From a gamma proteobacterium SS-5 (GTDB lineage Bacteria; Pseudomonadota; Gammaproteobacteria; Chromatiales; Chromatiaceae), in NCBI GenBank assembly GCA_009497875.2, contig CP032508.2, forward strand, positions 1,302,001-1,366,000: a stretch of 64,000 bases of DNA. The letters run 5' to 3'. Under the pieces are notes generated by a model, which saw only the letters and a list, made by a program, of their open reading frames with translations, searched no databases and had not been told where the DNA came from. Of the stretch, positions 55,713-64,000 are shown in pieces. Position 1 is the first letter of the stretch, and each line of letters starts with the position of its first letter. Position numbers and translations under genes: made by a program.

Positions 55713-57680
55713 TCATTGCACTCTTGTATGTTCGACTGTGGGTATTGCCTCTTCTCCCGACCATTCGAGTGCCCGGCCCTTGCCTTGGATCTTTGCCTGG
55801 TACATGGCCATGTCGGCATGGCGCAGCAGTGCTTCCCCGTCCCTGGCATGGTCTGGGTAAAAGCTGATGCCGATGCTGGCAGAGATAGCGCAGTTGGTGT
55901 TGCCAATCAGGTAGGGCTGGCTCAGTAGGTTGACCAGATCATTAGCCACGCCGTTCGCCATCTCGCGTTCGGCCAGGTCGTAGAGGATCACCGCAAATTC
56001 GTCGCCACCCATGCGGGCCAGGGTGTCGCTGGCGCGCATGCGTCCCTTCATGCGTCGGGCGACTTCTTGCAGCAGAATGTCGCCAGCGCTGTGGCCGAGG
56101 GTGTCGTTGACTGCCTTAAAACCGTCGAGGTCGATCCATAGGATCGCCAGCACATCCCCGTTTCGATGTGCCCGCGCCAGGCATTGGCTGAGGCTTTCCA
56201 TAAAAAATTGCCGGTTTGGTGGCTCAGTCAGGCTATCGAAATTGGCCTGGTTCCAGAGTCGCTGTTCCCGATCATAACGGTCGGTGATGTCAACAAAGAT
56301 CAGGATCGAGCCGACGAGGGCGTGAGCGGAAGGCGTCACGCTGATCCAGTCGGTTACCAACCAGCGGTCCGAGTTGTTGAAGCAAAATTCGACCCGACCA
56401 TCGTCCCACTCCTCTTTGCTGGCCAGGATCAGTTGCTCGAGTTTTTTGCGGTGATCGCAATGCACCAAATCGATAAAGGGTCGTCCGAGCACGTCCTCCA
56501 GGTTGGCCCGGGCCATCTTCAGTCCCGTGGGATTGAGGTAGTTACAGTGTCCCTCGGGGTCGAGTTGAGCGATGCCGACCGGGGCCGCCTCGATCAGGGC
56601 ACTGAGGCGCTGTTCTGTAATGGCGGATTCCAGATAGAGCTTACGCAATGTCTGGTCCTTGATAGCAAGCCGGTCCTCCAGGCGCAGGGCACGCTCCCTC
56701 AACTGTATCTGCAGGCGGTTACGGTTCTCCACCAGAATGCCCAGCAGCAGACCGGTCAGGGCAACGGCAGCCATGATCAATTGGTAGGGGATGATGTTGT
56801 CTTGTTGGCCGAACAATACGGCCGCCACTACCAGGCCGCTGCTGATCATCACACTTCCAGTGACGGCGCTTTCCAGGCCCCATTGCAGGGCCACCCAGGC
56901 GAGAGGCATAAGCAGAAATAGGGCGAAGAAGGGCGAATGTTCAGCATATCCGAACAGCGATGGCAGACTCAGCATAAGCATGGGCGTGACTGCCAACAGA
57001 ATCATGCTGGTCAGGCCTGGAGGGGTTGCCGAGACCGCTTCGGTGCCTATACCCAGGTCGGTCGATAATTGGGGGGCAAGGCGCGGCAGCAATACCAGCA
57101 GGAATAGCGGGGTGAAGATGAGGATGCCGATGAAATCCCCCATCAGCCAGGCCCGCCCGATATCCACCAAGGAATCCGGCGCTGCCCGGCCCAGTGCCAA
57201 CATGCGCACGATGCCCACGGCAGCGGCGGCAGTGGCGGTAAGCAAGGCGGCGATGAGAAAGATTCCGACGGTTCGTCCGGGCTGGCGGATGAATTCGGCC
57301 TGCTGCAACCACTTGCGCAGGGGCATCAGCACCAACCCGTAGGCCAGTGGATGCAGAAAGGCGCTGGAGACCAGTGATTCAAGCGTAGGCGGCTTGCCCT
57401 GCAAAGGGGAGATCAACATGGGGGACAAGAAGTTGGCCAGTCCATCCAAGACCACACCTGCCCATCCGAAGGCCAAGATACCGAAGACAGACAGGCCGGC
57501 CGGCGGGTACCAGAGGCTGGCGATGAAACCGCCCTGATCCAATAATGCCGCCGATGCGAACAACACCAGATAAAGTCCAAGATAAACCGCGATCAGCAGC
57601 GGTTTGGTTAGCACCAGGGCGGGGTTGACAGCCTGTTCAGCAGGCTTTGAATTCTTAACGCCTATCAAGAGAGTCTCCAT
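55713..57680 (-). CDS. MASE1-PAS-GGDEF diguanylate cyclase
   Basis: 655 aa from ATG 57680; the TTG further up (57740) is less likely. Residues about 20-300 have eight or more TM helices of the MASE1 sensor type (LGLYLVLFASAALLDQGGFIASLWYPPAGLSVFG). A PAS domain (ALIEAAPVGIAQLDPEGHCNYLNP) and a GGDEF domain follow: MGGDEFAVILYDLAERE with catalytic RGL-type GGDEF, and the inhibitory I-site RASD five residues upstream. No EAL domain. It makes cyclic di-GMP in response to an unknown signal. Single gene, reads left, ends in a repeat-rich gap. Confidence 0.92.
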   Translation of the reverse strand: METLLIGVKNSKPAEQAVNPALVLTKPLLIAVYLGLYLVLFASAALLDQGGFIASLWYPPAGLSVFGILAFGWAGVVLDGLANFLSPMLISPLQGKPPTLESLVSSAFLHPLAYGLVLMPLRKWLQQAEFIRQPGRTVGIFLIAALLTATAAAAVGIVRMLALGRAAPDSLVDIGRAWLMGDFIGILIFTPLFLLVLLPRLAPQLSTDLGIGTEAVSATPPGLTSMILLAVTPMLMLSLPSLFGYAEHSPFFALFLLMPLAWVALQWGLESAVTGSVMISSGLVVAAVLFGQQDNIIPYQLIMAAVALTGLLLGILVENRNRLQIQLRERALRLEDRLAIKDQTLRKLYLESAITEQRLSALIEAAPVGIAQLDPEGHCNYLNPTGLKMARANLEDVLGRPFIDLVHCDHRKKLEQLILASKEEWDDGRVEFCFNNSDRWLVTDWISVTPSAHALVGSILIFVDITDRYDREQRLWNQANFDSLTEPPNRQFFMESLSQCLARAHRNGDVLAILWIDLDGFKAVNDTLGHSAGDILLQEVARRMKGRMRASDTLARMGGDEFAVILYDLAEREMANGVANDLVNLLSQPYLIGNTNCAISASIGISFYPDHARDGEALLRHADMAMYQAKIQGKGRALEWSGEEAIPTVEHTRVQ

Positions 57681-57740
57681 TATTCCGTTGCATGTAAAGG
57701 TCCACTTTCGGCACTGACTCTGGACTTTAACCAACAACAA

Positions 57741-58048
57741 CCTTCACGAACAAGTCAAACTTTCGTTGGAGTCAACTTGGCCTTCAGAACAGAAGAACAG
57801 AGAAAAGAAGAACAGGGTCAGGTGTCAGGTCTAGAATTATGGCCAGTTCCAGCTTTGGAGGAAAGAACAGGGTCTATAGTCTCAAATCTAGCCCCAGCCG
57901 TTTTATCGTCACCTGGCCGATTAAAGGCCTCTATTCTCGACCTGACCCCAATTTTTCTCACATGGGTACGAGGAAAGGAATCCGCGAACCAAAAGACTTG
58001 CAACTTCGCTGGTTTAGAGGGTGCCTGGGGGTGCTTGAGAGGGGTGTT
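57741..58048. other. 308-bp intergenic stretch before tRNA-Leu
   Basis: No gene. Contains an inverted pair GGGTCAGGT (near 57814) and ACCTGACCCC (near 57943) and several AGAAGAACAG strings. No promoter was picked with confidence. Confidence 0.5.
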
Positions 58049-58133
58049 TGGTAGCAGTGCCCGGAGTCGAACCGGGATGCCCGAGGGCGCAGCATTTTGA
58101 GTGCTGTGTGTCTACCAATTCCACCACACTGCC
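58049..58133 (-). tRNA. tRNA-Leu (anticodon CAA)
   Basis: 85 nt with encoded CCA. Acceptor GGCAGTG pairs with CACTGCT (first pair G-T) plus ACCA; D arm GTGGAATTGGTAGACAC; anticodon stem CAGCA with loop CTCAAAA (anticodon CAA) and TGCTG; long variable arm typical of leucine; T arm CGGGTTCGACTCCGG-like. All four stems are visible on the minus strand. Confidence 0.95.
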
Positions 58134-58223
58134 ATGAGGGGGTTGGCCGGTCTGGCCGCTGGGATCAAGCCGGGCATGTTCTCAGTGGCTTGCTTCGCTG
58201 TCAAGGTCTTGATCATCCAATAA

Positions 58224-59090
58224 TCATTCAGGGGGAGCTGTGCGGTGTAGTTCGGCGGCCTGGAAGGTGTTTTCCAGCAGTGTGGCTATGGTCATCGGGC
58301 CTACACCACCGGGGACCGGGGTGATCCAGCCGGCCTTTTTTACCACCGCCGCGTAGTCCACGTCGCCGCACAGCTTGCCGTCGTCCAGGCGGTTGATGCC
58401 TACATCTATGACCAGGGCACCGGGCTTGACCCAGTCGGCCTGGACGAAGTTGGGGCGACCCACGGCGGCTACGACCAGGTCGGCACCGCGCACCTTGTCG
58501 GCCAGATTCTTGGTGCGGCTGTGGCAGACGCTGATGGTGCAGCGGGCGGCCAGAAGCTCCAACGCCATGGGTCGGCCAACGATGTTGGATTGGCCGATGA
58601 TCACCGCATCAAGGCCTTCCAGGGTGACACCTGTGTGCTCTAACAGGGTCATAATGCCCTTGGGGGTGCAGGGGCGCAGCAGGGGTTGGCGTAGCGCCAG
58701 GCGGCCGATGTTGTAGGGGTGGAAGCCGTCCACGTCCTTGGTGGGTAGGATGGCCTCGGTGATCTGCTCTTCATTCATCTGCGCGGGCAGCGGCAGCTGT
58801 ACCAGGATGCCGTCGATCTGTTCGCGTTGATTGAGTCGGTCGATCAGCTCAAGCAGTTCACTCTGTGGCGTTTCGGCGGGCAGTTGGTGCATCTCGGAGT
58901 GGAAACCGACCGCCTCGCAGGCCTTTTGTTTGTTGCGCACGTAGATCTGGGATGCCGGGTTTTCCCCCACCAGCACCACGGCCAGTCCAGGTGCCCGGTG
59001 GCCCTGATCGAGGCGTTGCTGTACCTGGTGTTTGACCGCTTCTCGGCGTTCTGCGGCAATGGCCTTGCCGTCGATGATGGTTGCGCTCAT
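58224..59090 (-). CDS. folD: bifunctional methylene-THF dehydrogenase / cyclohydrolase FolD
   Basis: 288 aa from ATG 59090, which gives [19 protein letters not shown] as in E. coli and has GGAAG upstream; the frame from 59120 adds ten residues. Catalytic Lys in [15 protein letters not shown], the GILVQLPLP loop, [13 protein letters not shown], and NADP-binding [15 protein letters not shown]. Interconverts one-carbon folates. C-terminal [18 protein letters not shown] is typical. Sits alone beside tRNA-Leu. Confidence 0.97.
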   Translation of the reverse strand: MSATIIDGKAIAAERREAVKHQVQQRLDQGHRAPGLAVVLVGENPASQIYVRNKQKACEAVGFHSEMHQLPAETPQSELLELIDRLNQREQIDGILVQLPLPAQMNEEQITEAILPTKDVDGFHPYNIGRLALRQPLLRPCTPKGIMTLLEHTGVTLEGLDAVIIGQSNIVGRPMALELLAARCTISVCHSRTKNLADKVRGADLVVAAVGRPNFVQADWVKPGALVIDVGINRLDDGKLCGDVDYAAVVKKAGWITPVPGGVGPMTIATLLENTFQAAELHRTAPPE

Positions 59091-59283
59091 GCTGGCTTCC
59101 GCTGGGTTAGTGTGAAACATCCATGGTAAATATCGAGTCCCGAACCCCGAGTGCCGAAGCGGCCAAGAGGCGTGTCACGATCCGGGGTGTCGCTGCTCGC
59201 TCCATGATCGTTAGGAGAGGACATGGTAAACCAAAGTGGGTTTTCAGGCGAGATCGTGCCGCGCTGCCATTGCCCCGGCTGGC

Positions 59284-60624
59284 TCAGAGGATGAAGCGGC
59301 TCAGGTCTTCGTTGTCGGCCAGTTCACCCAGGTAGCGATCGACGTAGGCGGCGTCTATGCTGACCAGTTCGCCCTGGCGTTCGCTGGCGCTGAAGGAGAC
59401 ATCCTCCAGCAGGCGCTCCATGACTGTATGCAGGCGGCGGGCACCGATGTTCTCGGTGGTCTCGTTGACCTGATAGGCGATCTCGGCAATGCGGGCTATG
59501 CCCTGGTCGCTGAACTCCAGATCCAGCCCCTCGGTGGCCATCAGGGCCTGGTATTGCTCGGTCAGTGAGGCATCCGGTTCGGTCAGGATGCGCACAAAGT
59601 CCTCGCTGGTCAGTGCCTTGAGCTCGACACGGATGGGTAGGCGGCCCTGTAGTTCGGGGATCAGGTCCGAGGGCTTGGCCAGGTGGAAGGCACCGGAGCA
59701 GATGAACAGGATATGGTCTGTGCGCACCATGCCGTGCTTGGTCGATACGGTGCAGCCCTCCACCAGGGGCAGCAGGTCGCGCTGCACCCCCTCGCGGGAG
59801 ACATCGGCCGCGCCGTGCTCGGAGCGGCTGGTGACCTTGTCGATCTCGTCGATGAAGACTATGCCCTGCTGTTGCACGTTATCCAGGGCGCGCAGTTTCA
59901 GTTCTTCCTCGTTGACGCGCTTGGCCGCCTCTTCGTCGGCAAGCATGCCCAGGGCGTCGGCCACGCGCAGCTTGCGGCGTTTTTTGCGCTCGCCGCCCAG
60001 GTTCTGGAACAGCCCCTGCAGCTGGCTGGTCATCTCCTCCATGCCCGGCGGGGCCATGATCTCCACGCCGAGTTGGGGCGCGCTGACCTCGATCTCGATC
60101 TCCCTGTCATCCAGTTCACCGGCACGCAGCTTGGCGCGGAATTTCTCTCGGGTGGCGCTGCTGACACCGCTGCTGGCGCGGCTTTCCTGCTCGAAGCTGC
60201 TCGGCGTGGCGGGCGGCAGCAGGGCATCGAGCACACGCTCTTCGGCGGCCTCGGTGGCCACTTCCTTGAGCTTGGCCATCTCCTGCTCGCGGGCCATGCT
60301 GACGGCCGCATCGGCCAGGTCGCGGATGATGGAATCCACCTCCTTGCCGACATAGCCCACCTCGGTGAACTTGGTCGCCTCCACCTTGATGAAGGGGGCA
60401 TTGGCCAGGCGCGCCAGGCGCCGGGCGATCTCGGTCTTGCCCACCCCGGTGGGGCCGATCATGAGGATGTTCTTCGGCGTGATCTCGCTGCGCAGGGGCT
60501 CCTCGACCCGGGTACGGCGACGGCGATTGCTCAGGGCAATGGCCACGGCGCGCTTGGCCGCCAGCTGGCCGATGATGTGCTTGTCCAGCTCCTGGACGAT
60601 CTCGCGGGGGCTTAAATCAGTCAT
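59284..60624 (-). CDS. hslU: HslU (ClpY) AAA+ unfoldase of the HslVU protease
   Basis: 446 aa. Walker [17 protein letters not shown], Walker [12 protein letters not shown], intermediate I-domain around 110-230, sensor 2 [18 protein letters not shown], and C-terminal ...[13 protein letters not shown] that docks into HslV. Unfolds substrates such as SulA. Downstream of hslV, reading left; the two are 93 nt apart with a 45-bp-family repeat between them. Confidence 0.98.
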   Translation of the reverse strand: MTDLSPREIVQELDKHIIGQLAAKRAVAIALSNRRRRTRVEEPLRSEITPKNILMIGPTGVGKTEIARRLARLANAPFIKVEATKFTEVGYVGKEVDSIIRDLADAAVSMAREQEMAKLKEVATEAAEERVLDALLPPATPSSFEQESRASSGVSSATREKFRAKLRAGELDDREIEIEVSAPQLGVEIMAPPGMEEMTSQLQGLFQNLGGERKKRRKLRVADALGMLADEEAAKRVNEEELKLRALDNVQQQGIVFIDEIDKVTSRSEHGAADVSREGVQRDLLPLVEGCTVSTKHGMVRTDHILFICSGAFHLAKPSDLIPELQGRLPIRVELKALTSEDFVRILTEPDASLTEQYQALMATEGLDLEFSDQGIARIAEIAYQVNETTENIGARRLHTVMERLLEDVSFSASERQGELVSIDAAYVDRYLGELADNEDLSRFIL

Positions 60625-60633
60625 GGGTTACCT

Positions 60634-60716
60634 CGAAATGGCCACAGAGACACAGCGCACACAGAAGATGAGCTAAGCCTGTTCTCTGTGATCTCTGTGA
60701 CTCTGTGGCAACTAGA
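60634..60716. repeat. CACAGAG/CTCTGTG inverted repeat between hslU and hslV
   Basis: GGCCACAGAGACACAGCGC on the left and CTCTGTGACTCTGTGGC on the right form an imperfect inverted repeat. Same sequence family as the dispersed 45-bp repeats at 1894, 8042 and 55640. Confidence 0.7.
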
Positions 60717-60717
60717 T

Positions 60718-61260
60718 TCACTCGCAATCCAACTCTTCGATGGTGCGGTTGTGGTTGGTATAGACGCAGATGTCGGCGGCTATGGCCAGGCCCTTTTCGA
60801 CGATGTCGCGGGCGCTCAGTTCGGTGTTCTCCAGCAGGGCACGGGCGGCGGACTGGGCGAAGGCACCGCCTGAGCCTATGGCCATCAGGCCGTCCTCGGG
60901 CTCGACCACATCGCCGTTACCGGAGAGGATCAGCGAGGCCTTGCTGTCGGCCACCAGCAGCATGGCCTCCAGTCGGCGCAGCATGCGGTCGGTGCGCCAG
61001 TCCTTGGCCAGTTCCACGGCCGAGCGGGTGATGTGGCCCTGGTGCTTCTCCAGCTTGGCCTCGAAGCGTTCGAACAGGGTGAAGGCATCGGCGGTGGCAC
61101 CGGCGAAGCCGGCCAGCACCTGATCCTTGTACAGGCGGCGCACCTTGCGGGCATTGCCTTTCATCACCGTGTTGCCAAGCGAGACCTGACCGTCCCCGCC
61201 TACGACCACCTTGCCGTAGCGGCGAATCGACAGGATGGTGGTGCCGTGCAATTGCTCCAT
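60718..61260 (-). CDS. hslV: HslV (ClpQ) peptidase of the HslVU protease
   Basis: 180 aa from ATG 61260 with GAGGAG upstream; the longer frame from 61293 lacks a site. [29 protein letters not shown] contains the N-terminal Thr exposed after the MEQLHG pro-segment is removed. Lys in [12 protein letters not shown] completes the site. Dodecameric Ntn-hydrolase partner of HslU. First gene of the pair. Confidence 0.98.
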   Translation of the reverse strand: MEQLHGTTILSIRRYGKVVVGGDGQVSLGNTVMKGNARKVRRLYKDQVLAGFAGATADAFTLFERFEAKLEKHQGHITRSAVELAKDWRTDRMLRRLEAMLLVADSKASLILSGNGDVVEPEDGLMAIGSGGAFAQSAARALLENTELSARDIVEKGLAIAADICVYTNHNRTIEELDCE

Positions 61261-61512
61261 GGGTCGCTCCTCAGCGGGCTTGGGTGGTGACAAGGGGCGG
61301 ATTCTAGCAAAATTTCTGCCCTGGGGTTTGGCGCTTGGGCGAGGCGCTTGGCACGAGGTGCCACCAGCAGGCCCAAGGATGCAGGAGCGGCCTTGGCCGC
61401 GAAGGGGGCTGGAGTCGCGGGCAAGCCCGTTCCCACTCAGTCGAGCACTGGCAGCTGGCGGCCGAAAGCTCAGTTTACGGCCTGCTGGCGTTTGATTTAC
61501 CGGTGGATATGC

Positions 61513-62889
61513 CTATACAAAGGTAATCCCCACCTGAAACAGGCGCACCACTTCGTTGACCTTGCTTTTGTTTACCAGGAACAGGATGACGTGGTCTTCG
61601 GCCTCGATGCGGGTGTCGTGGTGGGCGATGATGACCTCCTCGCCGCGGACTATGGCACCTATGCTGACCCCTTCGGGCAGGTGCAGCTCGTCGATGCGCC
61701 GACCGACCACCCGGGATGAATTGGAGTCACCGTGGGCCACGGCCTCTATGGCCTCGGCGGCACCCTTGCGCAGGGAGTGCACGGCGCTGACATCGACCTG
61801 ACGGACATGGGTGAGCAGGCTGCCGATGGTGGCCTGCTGGGGCGAGATGGCGATGTCGATCTGGCCGGTATCCTCTACCAGATCCACATAGGCCGGGCGG
61901 TTGATCAGGGACATGACCTTGCGCGCCCCCAGGCGCTTGGCGAGCATGGCGGAGAGGATATTGGCCTCTTCGTCGTTGGTCACGGCGATGAACACATCGG
62001 TGTTCTCGATGTTCTCCTCCAGCAGCAGGTCGCCATCGGCGGCATCGCCGTGCAGCACTATGGTCTGGGTCAGTCGCTCGGAGACGCGCTGGGCGATTTT
62101 CTGCTCACGCTCTATGACCTTGACCCGGTAGTTGTCCTGCAGGGCGCGGGCCAGGCGCATGCCGATGTTGCCGCCACCGGCGATGATGATGCGTCTGTAG
62201 GTCTTTTCGCTGCGCCGCAGCTCGCTCATCACCCGGCGGATATTGCGGCTGGCGGCGATGAAAAAGACCTCGTCCTCGGCCTCGATCACCGTCTCGCCCT
62301 CGGGCTTGATCGCCCGGCCCTTGCGGTAGATGGCCGCCACCCTGGCATCGGCCCCCTTCATGCGCTGGCGCAGTTCGCGCAGCTGGTGCGATACCAGCGG
62401 CCCACCGTAGTAGGCGCGCAGGCCCACCAGGCGTACCTTGCCCTCGGCGAAGTCGAGCACCTGCAGGGCGCCGGGGTGTTCGATCACCCGCAGTATGTAG
62501 TCGGAGACGATCTGCTCCGGGCTGATGAGCACGTCGATAGGCAGGGCGCTGGGGCTGAACAGCCCCGGCTCCTGCAGGTATTCCACCGAGCGTACCCGGG
62601 CGATGCGGGTGGGGGTGCGGAACAGGGTGTACATCACCTGGCAGGCGACCATGTTGGTCTCGTCGCTGTTGGTCACCGCCACCACCAGCTCGGTATCCTC
62701 GGCCCCGGCCTGGCGCAGCACCTCGGGGTTGGCGGCATGGCCGTGTACCGTGCGTATGTCCAGCCGGTCCTGCATCTCGGCCAGCAGCTTGGTGTTACGG
62801 TCGATGACGGTAATATCGTTGGCCTCGCCGGCCAGCTGCTGGGCCACGGAAAAGCCCACCTGGCCTGCCCCCAGAATCAGGATCTTCAC
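61513..62889 (-). CDS. trkA: Trk potassium-uptake regulator TrkA
   Basis: 458 aa, the full double form. Two RCK (TrkA-N/TrkA-C) halves: [20 protein letters not shown] and [19 protein letters not shown], each with a GxGxxG dinucleotide site. NAD(H)/ATP binding controls TrkH/G. Start is GTG 62889, overlapping the upstream ntrX-like stop (GTGA). The order ntrX-trkA is common in gammaproteobacteria. Confidence 0.97.
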   Translation of the reverse strand: MKILILGAGQVGFSVAQQLAGEANDITVIDRNTKLLAEMQDRLDIRTVHGHAANPEVLRQAGAEDTELVVAVTNSDETNMVACQVMYTLFRTPTRIARVRSVEYLQEPGLFSPSALPIDVLISPEQIVSDYILRVIEHPGALQVLDFAEGKVRLVGLRAYYGGPLVSHQLRELRQRMKGADARVAAIYRKGRAIKPEGETVIEAEDEVFFIAASRNIRRVMSELRRSEKTYRRIIIAGGGNIGMRLARALQDNYRVKVIEREQKIAQRVSERLTQTIVLHGDAADGDLLLEENIENTDVFIAVTNDEEANILSAMLAKRLGARKVMSLINRPAYVDLVEDTGQIDIAISPQQATIGSLLTHVRQVDVSAVHSLRKGAAEAIEAVAHGDSNSSRVVGRRIDELHLPEGVSIGAIVRGEEVIIAHHDTRIEAEDHVILFLVNKSKVNEVVRLFQVGITFV

Positions 62890-64000
62890 TTGCGGTCCTT
62901 GATCTCTATGCCCAGGGCGCGGATCTTGCGGTACAGGTGGGTGCGTTCCATGCCCGCCTCCTGCGCCGCCTTGGTGACATTGCCGCTGTGCTTGTTTAGC
63001 TGGTATTCCAGGTAGAGCCGTTCGAACTCTTCGCGCGCCTCGCGCAGGGGCTGGTCGAGGTTGATCGCCAGGCCGGGCGCGGGGCCTGCCTGGGCCTGCT
63101 CCGGCGGTGCCGACATGAGGGCCTTTTCCACCTCCTGTTGGCCGATCTCCTCGCCGTTGCCGAGGATCATCAAGCGCTGCACCAGGTTCTTCAACTCACG
63201 GATGTTGCCCGGCCAGGGGTAGTGGCGCAGGTAGTTCTGCGCGCCCATGTCGAAGTGGCGGTAGCTGAGGCGCTCGTGCATGACGTGGTGATCGACGTAA
63301 TAGGCCAGTAGCTCGGAGATGTCCTCCGGGTGCTCACGCAGGGGCGGGATCTGCAGCGGTACCACATTGAGGTGGAAGAACAGCTCCTCGCGGAACTGGC
63401 CGGCGCGGACCCGTTCGGCCAGGTCGTGCTGGCTGGCGGCGATGATGCGGGCGTCGATGGCGACAGGCTCGCTGCCGCCAACGCGTACGAAGGAGCCGTT
63501 TTCGAAGGCGCCCAGCAGCTGGCCCTGGGCGTCCAGGCCCATGTCCGCCACCTCGTCGAGAAACAGCAGGCCGCCACGGGCCTGCTCGAAGATACCGTAC
63601 TGGATGTTGCCGCCCTCCTCGCTGCCGAACAGTTCGCGGGCGGCATTTTCGGCGGCGATGGCGGACACCGCCACCTTGACGAAGGGATTGTCGCGCCGGT
63701 TGCTCTGGCCGTGCAGGTAGCGGGCGAAGGTCTCGCGGCCGCTGCCGGGCTCACCGGTGATCAGCACCCAGGTGTCGTGTACGGCGATGCGCTTGATCTG
63801 TTCGCGCAGGCGCTGCATGTCCGCGCTCTTGCCCACCGGCTCCTGGGGTTGCGCCGCCTGGCTGCGCAGGCCCTTGTTTTCCTGCTGCAGGCGGTCGCTC
63901 TCCAGGGCGCGCTCCACGGTGAGCAGCAGCTTGGCCAGGGATAGGGGCTTTTCCAGGAAATCATAGGCCCCCAGGCGGGTCGCCTCTACCGCCGTTTCCA
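62886..64000 (-). CDS. ntrX: NtrX-like sigma-54-type response regulator, 5' truncated
   Basis: At least 371 aa in the window; the start lies beyond the right edge. The edge region retains the receiver end [21 protein letters not shown]. The AAA+ part has Walker [12 protein letters not shown], with Arg instead of the usual Lys, and Walker [13 protein letters not shown]. Where NtrC has GAFTGA the sequence is [18 protein letters not shown], so the sigma-54 contact loop is missing, as known for NtrX-like proteins. The C-terminus is a Fis-type HTH ([25 protein letters not shown]). Its partner NtrY is probably upstream, outside. Confidence 0.85.
   Translation of the reverse strand, partial: ETAVEATRLGAYDFLEKPLSLAKLLLTVERALESDRLQQENKGLRSQAAQPQEPVGKSADMQRLREQIKRIAVHDTWVLITGEPGSGRETFARYLHGQSNRRDNPFVKVAVSAIAAENAARELFGSEEGGNIQYGIFEQARGGLLFLDEVADMGLDAQGQLLGAFENGSFVRVGGSEPVAIDARIIAASQHDLAERVRAGQFREELFFHLNVVPLQIPPLREHPEDISELLAYYVDHHVMHERLSYRHFDMGAQNYLRHYPWPGNIRELKNLVQRLMILGNGEEIGQQEVEKALMSAPPEQAQAGPAPGLAINLDQPLREAREEFERLYLEYQLNKHSGNVTKAAQEAGMERTHLYRKIRALGIEIKDRK

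Overview
This window is a chromosomal segment of a GC-rich, sulfur-oxidising gammaproteobacterium, probably Chromatiales-like. The ribosomal-protein order is the E. coli S10-spc-alpha order, there is a qmoAB-hdrCB module for dissimilatory APS metabolism, and the right end has housekeeping genes in gammaproteobacterial arrangements (hslVU, folD, trkA next to an ntrX-like gene). The lineage is an inference from gene content; no 16S gene is present.

Layout. 1-9.5 kb: a NarX/NarL-type two-component pair (kinase cut by the window edge), a rhodanese-like protein, a 112-bp tandem repeat, an RND efflux pair (adaptor plus permease), then cysC (APS kinase) overlapping cysQ (PAP phosphatase). 9.5-20.1 kb: a mobile, toxin-antitoxin-rich island. 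It holds a ParE/RHH pair, a hicBA pair whose hicA has an in-frame stop, a DUF2442-HTH gene, higBA, vapBC, a PD-(D/E)XK-like gene, remnants of IS66 and of a surface protein, a REP-associated transposase (RAYT) plus a second 3' copy, and an IS4-like element interrupted by an intact IS21 (2613 bp, 5-bp target duplication CTGCT).

20.1-29.8 kb: a chromosomal integron. The integrase gene (intI, 467 codons, N-terminally extended) reads rightward. The cassette array lies to its left and reads leftward, with eight recognisable attC sites. For seven of the eight measurable cassettes the 7-nt R'' box is exactly complementary to the R' box formed by the cassette's own first bases; the eighth has one mismatch. 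This fixes the cassette borders. From intI outward the cassettes carry: a GNAT acetyltransferase; an ORF-poor GC-rich cassette with arrays of hairpins; a DUF4279 protein; a two-gene CBASS-like unit (CD-NTase plus SLATT membrane effector); an ankyrin protein; an ORF-less cassette of two 144-nt tandem units with a covarying 10-bp stem; a zinc-ribbon/DUF2628-pilin fusion frameshifted in a G7 tract; a YefM-YoeB-like toxin-antitoxin pair; and a HEPN/PIN-like gene split by an IS630 insertion.

29.9-36.2 kb: qmoA-qmoB-hdrC-hdrB, encoding a soluble-HdrCB variant of the Qmo complex, read leftward, and divergently a CbbQ/NorQ-type AAA+ ATPase. 36.2-54.4 kb: a strong sigma-70 promoter followed by an unbroken str-S10-spc-alpha supercluster from rpsL to rplQ. 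54.4-64 kb: a SAM hydrolase-family gene, a 48/100-bp repeat cluster, a MASE1-PAS-GGDEF diguanylate cyclase, tRNA-Leu(CAA), folD, hslU, hslV, trkA and the 3' part of an ntrX-like regulator.

The core genes make ribosomes, protein-quality proteases and sulfur-energy enzymes. The 9.5-29.8 kb interval is the flexible part: toxin-antitoxin modules, nested insertion sequences and an integron that carries an anti-phage-type operon and two non-coding, highly structured cassettes.
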